Source of the DNA: Gemmatimonadales bacterium
GTDB lineage: Bacteria; Gemmatimonadota; Gemmatimonadetes; Gemmatimonadales; GWC2-71-9
Direction of reading: 5' to 3'
DNA: 5,701 bases
Assembly: GCA_013003805.1 (NCBI GenBank)
Contig: JABDII010000306.1
Coordinates: 1 to 5,701, forward strand
The translations under genes were made by a program, and so were the position numbers. The notes beneath the pieces are model-generated. The model had not been told where the DNA came from. It saw only the letters and a list, made by a program, of their open reading frames with translations, and made no database searches. This document shows, piece by piece, positions 1 to 4,944 of this stretch. The stretch's first letter is position 1; the number at the start of each line of letters is the position of its first letter.

Positions 1-143
1 GCGTTGATGCGGAAGAACCCGAGACCCCACCGCCGCATCCGGTAAAGCTTCTCCGAGTCTTTCCCGGTCCAGCCGGCACCGGGAATTGCGTCCGGGCGTG
101 TCGTGATCGTAATGGTGGCCTCCAGCAAGTGATCAGAGCCCAT
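1..143 (-). CDS. speA: Probable biosynthetic arginine decarboxylase, N-terminal fragment
   Basis: Read on the minus strand from the ATG at 143-141, 47 codons are visible before the window edge cuts the gene. The recognisable part is residues 25-47: a Trp at 25, then DSEKLYRMRRWGLGFFRIN at 29-47. This matches the opening block of SpeA-type arginine decarboxylases, where an [DE]S.ELY.I..WG.G[YF]F.IN pattern precedes the barrel. SpeA is a cytosolic PLP enzyme that converts arginine to agmatine and CO2, the first step of one polyamine route. The PLP lysine and other catalytic residues lie outside the window. The 24 residues before the conserved block look like a loose extension, and there is no clear Shine-Dalgarno before the ATG. 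A TAGAAT hexamer overlaps that ATG, so the true start could be further in. The gene is divergent from the operon at 420 onward, and nothing links their functions. The call rests on one short motif recalled from memory. Confidence 0.62.
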   Translation of the reverse strand, partial: MGSDHLLEATITITTRPDAIPGAGWTGKDSEKLYRMRRWGLGFFRIN

Positions 144-216
144 TCTAACCCGGGGACCCGGATGATCGGAAGCGTCTCTTACTGCAGGTGACCTTCCCAG
201 AACGGCTCCACTCGAT

Positions 217-238
217 TATGCTTCCGGCATTGAGCATA
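217..238. repeat. Short inverted repeat, possible operator
   Basis: TATGC at 217-221 is the reverse complement of GCATA at 234-238, with 12 bases between. It lies in the divergent region between the speA-like gene and the operon. The arm length and spacing would suit a dimeric repressor site, but five-base arms occur often by chance. No -35/-10 pair is clearly associated with it. Confidence 0.15.
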
Positions 239-268
239 GCCCGAAAGGGCCCCAGGGGTCATGGACTG

Positions 269-298
269 CTTCCGGCCTGGGTGAGCAAAACCCGGAAG
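269..298 (+). other. Predicted hairpin in the operon leader region
   Basis: CTTCC at 269-273 pairs with GGAAG at 294-298, and GGGT at 279-282 pairs with ACCC at 290-293, around a loop of about seven bases. CCTGGG at 276-281 could instead pair with CCCAGG at 251-256. The region can therefore fold in at least two exclusive ways. It lies just before the terminator-like hairpin at 306-338. It only matters if a transcript starts upstream of about 250, which the sequence does not prove. Confidence 0.25.
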
Positions 299-342
299 AC
301 AGACACCCGGTTCCGCGTCATGCGGGCCGGGCGTTTTTGCTC
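283..342 (+). promoter_or_regulatory. Long-range stem competing with the terminator
   Basis: GAGCAAAA at 283-290 is a perfect reverse complement of TTTTGCTC at 335-342. Directly inside it, CCCGG at 291-295 can pair with CCGGG at 327-331, leaving a three-base bulge (332-334). CCGGG 327-331 is also the 3' base of the terminator hairpin, where it pairs with the second CCCGG copy at 306-310. The two CCCGG copies thus compete for one partner. The terminator T-run is buried in this alternative stem. In the minus-strand transcript the same arms give a long stem typical of two-way terminators, which is the simpler explanation. Confidence 0.3.
306..338 (+). terminator. Rho-independent terminator-like hairpin
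   Basis: The 5' arm is CCCGG (306-310), TT, CCGC (313-316); the loop is GTCAT (317-321); the 3' arm is GCGG (322-325), G, CCGGG (327-331). Nine G-C pairs form around a small 2x1 internal loop, and the T-run lies at 334-338 after CG. This is the classic intrinsic terminator shape for a plus-strand transcript. No plus-strand gene precedes it in the window. It would therefore stop a short leader or small RNA starting in 144-300, or act as an attenuator before the protease gene. On the minus strand the pairing is the same, but the following T-run is absent directly after the hairpin; TTTT occurs only further on (287-290 on the plus strand reads AAAA). Confidence 0.55.
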
Positions 343-349
343 TCGGCCC
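324..349 (+). promoter_or_regulatory. Possible antiterminator pairing
   Basis: GGGCCG at 324-329 is a perfect reverse complement of CGGCCC at 344-349, with the T-run in the loop. Forming this stem would break the 3' arm of the hairpin at 306-331. This is the arrangement expected of an antiterminator, but six GC-only pairs are common in GC-rich DNA. No known riboswitch or leader-peptide signature is visible upstream. Confidence 0.2.
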
Positions 350-378
350 AGGAGAAGAGCGCCGTCACCTCTCCAGGC

Positions 379-388
379 TGGATATATT
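379..388 (+). promoter_or_regulatory. Likely -10 element for the operon
   Basis: TATATT at 383-388 is the only AT-rich -10-like hexamer near the operon start, in otherwise GC-rich sequence, and a TG lies at 379-380. A transcript starting near 395 would leave about 25 bases of leader, containing the Shine-Dalgarno at 410-413. No good -35 box is seen at the usual distance. If this promoter is used, transcription starts after the terminator at 306-338 and bypasses it. It also rules out the TTG at 387 as start codon, because that codon overlaps the -10 element. Confidence 0.4.
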
Positions 389-409
389 GGGGCGGAACGT
401 CCCTTGTCT

Positions 410-422
410 GGAGCGGCAATTG
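410..422 (+). promoter_or_regulatory. Shine-Dalgarno and TTG start of the protease gene
   Basis: GGAG at 410-413 is followed by six bases and then TTG at 420-422. No ATG or GTG suits this reading frame. The protein read from here begins MKWSYRIG, the usual short lead before the first membrane helix of this protease group. An upstream in-frame TTG at 387 would add eleven residues of non-family sequence and has no good ribosome site. Confidence 0.6.
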
Positions 423-1508
423 AAGTGGTCCTATCGGATCGGACAGATCGCTGGAACTGACGTGAAGGTCCACGTCACTTTCCTGCTCCTGGTAGCGTTT
501 TTCGCGTTTGTGAGCTACGCCAGCGGAGGCATTGCCGCCGCGTTTGCGACGACGGTCATGATCGTGGCGCTGTTCGCCTGCGTTCTGCTTCATGAGTTCG
601 GCCACATCCTCATGGCCCGGCGATTCGGGGTCCGCACGCCCGACGTCATTCTCCTCCCTATCGGCGGCCTGGCGCGTCTCGAGCGCATGCCGGAAGAGCC
701 CCGCCAGGAATTGCTCATCGCCCTGGCTGGCCCGGCCGTGACACTCGCCATCGCCATAGCGCTCTACCTCGTGCTGTGGCTGAGCGGCGCTCAGCTCGAC
801 ATCGGGGATCTGTCTCGGGTAGACCGGCTTCCGCTGCTCGAAGCCCTGATGGTCATCAACGTGATGCTGCTCCTGTTCAACCTGATTCCGGCCTTCCCGA
901 TGGACGGGGGCCGGGTCCTCCGGGCCGTCTTGGCCAGCCGGATGGGAATGCGGCGGGCCACCAGGGTGGCAGCGACTGTCGGTCAGGCCTTGGCCGTTTT
1001 GTTCGGAATGTGGGCGGTCTTCTCGGGGAATCCGATCCTCCTCTTGATCGCCGTCTTCGTTTTCCTCGCCGCCGGCGCCGAGGCCTCCGCCATCGAGACA
1101 TCGACGGCCGGGAAGGGCGTGGTCGTGTCGGACATGATGATCACCAACTTTCGCACGATTCCGTTCTACGCACCGCTTCAGCAAGCTGTCGAATACCTGC
1201 TCGAGGGGGAGCAACGGGAATTCCCCGTGGTGGACAACGACGGTCGCGTCGAGGGTCTTCTCACGCGCGAGAACCTCATCAAGGCCCTCGCCGAGCGAGG
1301 AGCGGGCTCGATCGTGGGGGAGGCGATGACGCCGCGTGTGGCCGGCGTTCTCCCTACTCTCGAATTCAGCCGCGCGCTCGAGCAGCTCCGCGGAAGCGGG
1401 CTCTCAACCCTGCCGGTGCTCGATCCGGCCGGCCGGCTCATTGGCCTCCTGACCATGGACAACATCTCCGATCTCCTGTTGGTGCGCCGCGCCCAGGGAA
1501 TCGAATGA
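420..1508 (+). CDS. M50 site-2 protease family protein with two CBS domains
   Basis: A 362-residue integral membrane zinc metalloprotease of the M50 (S2P/SpoIVFB) family. Zinc ligands are His58 and His62 with catalytic Glu59 in HEFGH, followed by the conserved GGLARLE segment (82-88). The third ligand is Asp162 in the NLIPAFPMDGGRVLRA block (154-169). Membrane helices are visible at roughly 19-52, 98-121, 140-157 and 190-225. The C-terminal part holds a CBS pair (about 237-290 and 303-358) facing the cytoplasm. CBS pairs usually bind adenine nucleotides, so they may tune the protease. No PDZ domain is present. Family members cut membrane-embedded substrates such as anti-sigma factors, but no substrate is evident here. 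The start is TTG at 420, chosen on the Shine-Dalgarno spacing and the -10 element upstream. The gene overlaps the next one by four bases (ATGA), implying translational coupling. All expected catalytic residues are intact. Confidence 0.9.
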   Translation: MKWSYRIGQIAGTDVKVHVTFLLLVAFFAFVSYASGGIAAAFATTVMIVALFACVLLHEFGHILMARRFGVRTPDVILLPIGGLARLERMPEEPRQELLIALAGPAVTLAIAIALYLVLWLSGAQLDIGDLSRVDRLPLLEALMVINVMLLLFNLIPAFPMDGGRVLRAVLASRMGMRRATRVAATVGQALAVLFGMWAVFSGNPILLLIAVFVFLAAGAEASAIETSTAGKGVVVSDMMITNFRTIPFYAPLQQAVEYLLEGEQREFPVVDNDGRVEGLLTRENLIKALAERGAGSIVGEAMTPRVAGVLPTLEFSRALEQLRGSGLSTLPVLDPAGRLIGLLTMDNISDLLLVRRAQGIE

Positions 1509-2923
1509 GCGGCGCGCAGAACGCCTCCCCGTTCCGAACCGTCTCGCGGACTTCGCACATCGCTGCAGTGCCAGACGCCGTCTTCGCCTGGCACGAACGG
1601 TCCGGGGCTCTCGAGCGCCTGATTCCGCCTTGGGAATCGGTGCAAGTCGTCGAACGGAGCGGCGGCTTTGGCGACGGCGCACGGCTAACGCTCCGGATCA
1701 GACAGGGCCCTCTCGCGTTCCGATGGGTCGCCGTCCATCGCGATACCATACCTGGCCGGCAGTTCGTCGACGAACAGGTCGAAGGGCCCTTGGCGCACTG
1801 GATCCACACCCACCGGATGGATCCAGCAGAGGGCGGCGGCTGTCGCATGACCGATCGCATCGAGTACGCTCCGCCGTTCGGCCTCCTGGGTGCGGCTGCC
1901 GGGCAATGGTGCCTCACGCCGCAGATCGACCGGATGCTTCGATACCGGCACGACGTGCTTCGTGGTGACCTCGCCGCCCATGGCCGCTTCGCCGATCGGC
2001 CACCACTTCGGGTGGGGGTGACCGGATCTCACGGACTTGTCGGATCGGCGCTCTTACCGTTTCTCACGACCGGCGGGCATTCAACGGTCCGGCTGGTGCG
2101 CGCACGGCCGGGGCCAGACGATGTCCTCTGGAATCCAGCCACCGGTCAGATCGATGGCGGGGCTCTGTCAGGTGTTGACGCCGTGGTCCATCTCGCGGCC
2201 GAGAGCATCGCCGCGGGGCGTTGGACAAGGACCCAGAAGCGTCGCATCCGCGAAAGCCGTGTCGTGGGAACACGACGGCTCTGCGAGACGCTGGCGCGAC
2301 TGGACTCGCCGCCCCGGGTGCTGATCTCGGCGTCGGCCGTTGGATTCTACGGCGATCGCGGCGATGAGCAGCTGATCGAAGACAGCTCGCCCGGAACCGG
2401 GTTCCTCGCCGATCTCGCAGGCGAGTGGGAGGCTGCCACCGAACCGGCCCGGGTGGCGGGCATCCGGGTGGTCGAGCTTCGCCTGGGCGTGGTGCTCTCC
2501 CCGAGGGGCGGCGCACTCCGCACCATGCTGCCGCCGTTCCGGCTCGGCCTCGGGGGGCAGCTCGGATCGGGCTCGCAGTGGATGAGCTGGGCCTCGATCG
2601 ACGATGTCATCGGCGCCATTCATCACCTGCTCTTGAGCGACAGCATTGAGGGACCGATCAATGTGGTGGCACCCGAGGCCGTAACCAACCGTGAGTTTAC
2701 CGAGACATTGGGACAGGTGCTGGGCCGACCGACGCTGCTTCCAGTCCCGCAGTCTGTGCTACGAGTCGCCATCGGAGAAATGGCTGACGAGGCACTCCTT
2801 GCAAGCGCACGGGTCCTGCCCGCGCGTCTTCAGCAGTCCGGTTATCAGTTCCGGCACCCGTCGTTGGGCACAGCGTTGTCCCACGTCCTCGGCAAGACCG
2901 AGCCGCGAGCCAATTCGTCATGA
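1505..2923 (+). CDS. SRPBCC domain fused to TIGR01777 family SDR epimerase
   Basis: A 472-residue two-domain protein. Residues about 10-155 form an SRPBCC (START/polyketide-cyclase-like) domain, a hydrophobic ligand-binding fold. Residues about 169-465 form an atypical short-chain dehydrogenase of the TIGR01777/YfcH type. Its NAD(P)-binding motif is G174-x-x-G177-x-x-G180, the family block ESIAAGRWT is present, and GFYGDRGDE lies at 280-288. The C-terminal DUF1731 segment is near PARLQQSGYQFRHPSLGTAL. Substrate and reaction are unknown for this family; it is labelled an NAD-dependent epimerase/dehydratase by fold only. The fusion recurs in several phyla and suggests that the SRPBCC part delivers a hydrophobic substrate. 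ATG 1505 overlaps the protease stop, with AGGGA at 1495-1499 five bases before it. The frame stays open far upstream inside the protease gene, but that part is a shadow. It ends at 2923, overlapping a possible mini-ORF. Confidence 0.88.
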   Translation: MSGAQNASPFRTVSRTSHIAAVPDAVFAWHERSGALERLIPPWESVQVVERSGGFGDGARLTLRIRQGPLAFRWVAVHRDTIPGRQFVDEQVEGPLAHWIHTHRMDPAEGGGCRMTDRIEYAPPFGLLGAAAGQWCLTPQIDRMLRYRHDVLRGDLAAHGRFADRPPLRVGVTGSHGLVGSALLPFLTTGGHSTVRLVRARPGPDDVLWNPATGQIDGGALSGVDAVVHLAAESIAAGRWTRTQKRRIRESRVVGTRRLCETLARLDSPPRVLISASAVGFYGDRGDEQLIEDSSPGTGFLADLAGEWEAATEPARVAGIRVVELRLGVVLSPRGGALRTMLPPFRLGLGGQLGSGSQWMSWASIDDVIGAIHHLLLSDSIEGPINVVAPEAVTNREFTETLGQVLGRPTLLPVPQSVLRVAIGEMADEALLASARVLPARLQQSGYQFRHPSLGTALSHVLGKTEPRANSS

Positions 2924-2955
2924 ATCACTCTTCCACGGCACGGGGTGGACGATGA
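2920..2955 (+). CDS. Possible 11-residue coupling mini-ORF
   Basis: ATG at 2920 overlaps the epimerase stop (ATGA, TGA at 2921-2923). Eleven codons later (MNHSSTARGGR) its own TGA at 2953-2955 overlaps the next gene's ATG at 2952 (ATGA again). A ribosome finishing the epimerase could restart here and then restart once more on the next gene, which would bridge the 28-base gap. There is no strong Shine-Dalgarno for the first ATG. The peptide resembles nothing known to me. Two ATGA junctions in the right places could be chance, so this is offered as a translational coupling device rather than a functional peptide. Confidence 0.3.
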   Translation: MNHSSTARGGR

Positions 2956-3572
2956 CCCCACATCGATACAGCGACCCGATCGACCACGCGTTTTCCTACC
3001 TGGTCAAGCACTATGGCAAGGGGAATCCACGCTTCGCGGCTCCCACTCGCACACCCCCCACCCGGGCGGTGAACGTCGCAGTGATTCTCGCCCGGTTCGG
3101 GTGTGACGAGCCGACGATCGTGGGGGGCATCCTGCGATACGTACTCGAGGACGCCGCACCCCGGGTTCGTCCAGAATTGGAGGAGAGGATCGAAGCCAAA
3201 TTCGGAACGAACGCCTTCGCCGCGGCACGCGAGGCCACCTTCCCGAAATACGACCCCACCGGGCGCGAGCGCTCCTGGACCGAGTACCGAGCGGAGTATC
3301 TCGACCGGCTGACGCAGACGGCCGTCCGGACCCTCGACGTCGTTGCCGCCCACGAGATCCACTGGTGTGGCTCCGCCGTCTCCCTCATCGAGCGGCTCGG
3401 CAGCGAATACATTCGGGGACTGACGCCCGCGAACCACACCGAACTCCTGTGGTGGTATCGCTCCTTGGGAGACCAACTCGAACGGCGAACGGATTGGCCG
3501 CATCAGCCGATGTTGGGGGAGCTCCGTCGCTTGAGTGCTCACCTCGTCACGGCGTCGCGGAACCCCGGCTAA
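2952..3572 (+). CDS. Degenerate HD-domain (ppGpp hydrolase-like) protein, probably inactive
   Basis: A 206-residue, mostly helical soluble protein. The layout follows the HD hydrolase domain of RelA/SpoT-type and small stand-alone ppGpp hydrolases: helix with a His near residue 20, VNVAVILARFG (40-50), the GGILRYVLED block (58-67), KFG (83-85), PKYDPTGRERSW (98-109), and AAHEIHWCGS (132-141), ending in a WWYRSLGDQLE helix. By this alignment the four metal ligands are replaced: the His of the HP motif by Arg38, the HD pair by Arg62-Tyr63, and the later Asp by His134. The catalytic Glu-Asp pair is kept (Glu66-Asp67). It probably cannot hydrolyse ppGpp and may instead bind a nucleotide or partner. 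ATG 2952 is the only plausible start in frame, with GGGG at 2942-2945 at suitable spacing. It lies 19 bases before a diguanylate cyclase. The fold assignment is from memory of family motifs. Confidence 0.62.
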   Translation: MTPHRYSDPIDHAFSYLVKHYGKGNPRFAAPTRTPPTRAVNVAVILARFGCDEPTIVGGILRYVLEDAAPRVRPELEERIEAKFGTNAFAAAREATFPKYDPTGRERSWTEYRAEYLDRLTQTAVRTLDVVAAHEIHWCGSAVSLIERLGSEYIRGLTPANHTELLWWYRSLGDQLERRTDWPHQPMLGELRRLSAHLVTASRNPG

Positions 3573-3574
3573 CG

Positions 3575-3583
3575 TGCTATTTT
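3575..3583 (+). promoter_or_regulatory. Possible extended -10 promoter before the cyclase
   Basis: TGCTATTTT at 3575-3583 matches an extended -10 (TG, one base, then TATTTT). A start seven or eight bases later falls at 3590-3591, almost on the ATG at 3592, which would give a leaderless mRNA. The gene has no well-spaced Shine-Dalgarno (only AGG at 3588-3590, too close), which agrees with this reading. No -35 box is seen. It may allow the cyclase and kinase-like genes to be expressed apart from the upstream genes. Confidence 0.35.
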
Positions 3584-3591
3584 CACCAGGC

Positions 3592-4944
3592 ATGGGTAAC
3601 CCTCCCTCACCAGATCCGCGCCCACCAATTCCGACAGCCTTCGCGGAAGCCTGCCGCGTCTCGCGGACAGACACGGAACTATTTGAGCGGTGTCGAGACG
3701 TGTTGGTCGAGCGATTCGGCAGCGAACAGGTCTGGTTTACAATTACATCGAAGCGCGGGGCGGATCGTCGGGTCGGTGCCGCCGCCGGGTACGAGGACGC
3801 CCGTGAAGTGGCCCGGCTCGAGCACGGTGAGACCGCGCTCACCGTTGCCGCGGATCCCGCGGTAGCCCAGGCCCTCCGACAGGATGCCCTCCCACTCGCT
3901 TGGGGGCTTCTGGTCACTCTGGAGCTCAGGAGCATCCTGCTCGAGCGGCAATCGGAGCTGGACGATGCCGTGTTCCAACTGCGGGCCCTCCGACAAGTGG
4001 CCCGACTCCTGGCGTCCGTGCACTCCACTGATGAAACCGAGCACTTGATCGTGGATTTCACGGCCGAGGTGTTCATTGCCAGCTGGGTGTGCCTCTATCG
4101 ACCCCGAAAGGATGTGTACGCGGCCGTCGCCTTCCGCAGCCGAGACGAGCTGCCCGCTCCCGAGGCGATACCGCGGGAAGGCCTGGATGGCGCCGTGCCA
4201 CTTGGCGGGTCTGCGTGTGCTTGTGACGAGCCAGCGGTAGCTACGATGGTTCCCCCTGGGACCCAATTCCTTGTCCCGCTCGACGCCGGATCGGAACGGA
4301 TGGCTGTGCTGGCATTTGGTCCGCGCGTCACCGGGCAACAGCTCGGGAATGCCGAACTGGAGCTCGCCGGAACGCTCTCGTTTGCGGCGGCCATCGCCCT
4401 CAAGAATGCCGCCCTCGTTGAAGAACTCCATAGCGCGGCGACGACGGATCAACTGACGGAGCTCTACAATCGGCGGGCGCTCGAAGAGCGGCTCAAGGCG
4501 GAGCTCCAGCGGGCGAGTCGCCACGAGTTGAAGACGTCTGTCGTGTTGATCGATATCGATCAGTTCAAGTTGGTCAACGACAGTCTGGGTCATCTCGCCG
4601 GGGACCGCTTGCTGGTGATTCTGGCGAAGATCTTCTCGCAACAGAGTCGGAACCTCGATATCGTGGGCCGCCTGGGCGGCGATGAATTCTTGGTGATCTT
4701 GCCAATGACGTCTGCCGAAGAAGCCCTAATTTATGTGAAGCGGGTCAAGGAAATGCTCCGGCGCATGCCGGAGGACCATCCCGAGTTCGGGCCGCAGACA
4801 ATCAGCCTCGGGATTGCGGAAGCCCAGCATCATGGGTCCACCATGAGCACATTGTTACGGGCCGCCGATGGCGCCCTGTATCGAGCCAAGCGAGGTGGCG
4901 GGAACCGAGTAGAAATTGCGGAGGCCGAGGATGGTGCAGGGTGA
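3592..4944 (+). CDS. Diguanylate cyclase with two GAF-like sensory regions (GGDEF)
   Basis: A 450-residue soluble protein that should make cyclic-di-GMP from two GTP. Residues about 10-115 and 135-275 look like two GAF-type sensory regions, each ending in a long helix. A likely coiled coil lies at about 117-142, and a second helix (about 262-283) leads into the GGDEF domain (284-445). Catalytic features are complete: Asp321 in DIDQFK, Asn329 and Asp338 for guanine, and GGDEF at 362-366. The RNLD at 353-356, five residues before GGDEF, is a textbook inhibitory I-site, so product feedback is expected. No EAL or HD-GYP phosphodiesterase domain is present. A Cys-x-Cys pair sits at 209 and 211 in the second sensory region. 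The GAF ligand is unknown, and the first region is weakly supported. ATG 3592 is chosen because upstream codons run into the previous gene's end and a -10-like element. The last 14 bases overlap the kinase-like gene. Confidence 0.9.
   Translation: MGNPPSPDPRPPIPTAFAEACRVSRTDTELFERCRDVLVERFGSEQVWFTITSKRGADRRVGAAAGYEDAREVARLEHGETALTVAADPAVAQALRQDALPLAWGLLVTLELRSILLERQSELDDAVFQLRALRQVARLLASVHSTDETEHLIVDFTAEVFIASWVCLYRPRKDVYAAVAFRSRDELPAPEAIPREGLDGAVPLGGSACACDEPAVATMVPPGTQFLVPLDAGSERMAVLAFGPRVTGQQLGNAELELAGTLSFAAAIALKNAALVEELHSAATTDQLTELYNRRALEERLKAELQRASRHELKTSVVLIDIDQFKLVNDSLGHLAGDRLLVILAKIFSQQSRNLDIVGRLGGDEFLVILPMTSAEEALIYVKRVKEMLRRMPEDHPEFGPQTISLGIAEAQHHGSTMSTLLRAADGALYRAKRGGGNRVEIAEAEDGAG
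4920..4924 (+). promoter_or_regulatory. Shine-Dalgarno of the kinase-like gene
   Basis: A full GGAGG lies inside the cyclase coding sequence, six bases before ATG 4931. It fixes the start of the kinase-like gene within the cyclase's last codons and is the strongest ribosome site in the window. Confidence 0.7.

Noticed and set aside
216..228. 13-base identity with the spacer of the E. coli lac promoter (TTATGCTTCCGGC)
   Set aside because: The lac -35 and -10 hexamers are not present around it and no vector sequence follows; taken as chance.
230..340. Checked for tRNA, SRP RNA, RNase P RNA or a known riboswitch
   Set aside because: No T-loop or acceptor stem, no SRP core tetraloop motif, no RNase P core signature, and no riboswitch core I recognise. 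Only generic hairpins are seen.
188..460. 90-residue plus-strand frame starting at GTG 188
   Set aside because: It runs through the terminator hairpin, the -10 element and the protease start, and its Arg/Pro-rich product resembles nothing. Better explained as intergenic.
318..1214. 298-residue open frame on the minus strand opposite the protease gene
   Set aside because: It is rich in Asp, Glu, Gln, Arg and His with no fold or motif, the usual look of antisense of a GC-rich membrane-protein gene. The plus-strand protease has full catalytic motifs.
776..1504. Upstream extension of the epimerase reading frame
   Set aside because: The frame is open, but it is an Arg/Gly/Pro-rich shadow of the protease. 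The SRPBCC domain begins only after ATG 1505, which has its own ribosome site.
2925..4076. 383-residue open frame on the minus strand
   Set aside because: Low-complexity Ser/Arg/Ala-rich translation opposite two well-supported genes; no motif.
3679..4641. 320-residue open frame on the minus strand opposite the cyclase
   Set aside because: It lies opposite the GAF and GGDEF coding sequence, which explains the open frame; no recognisable domain.
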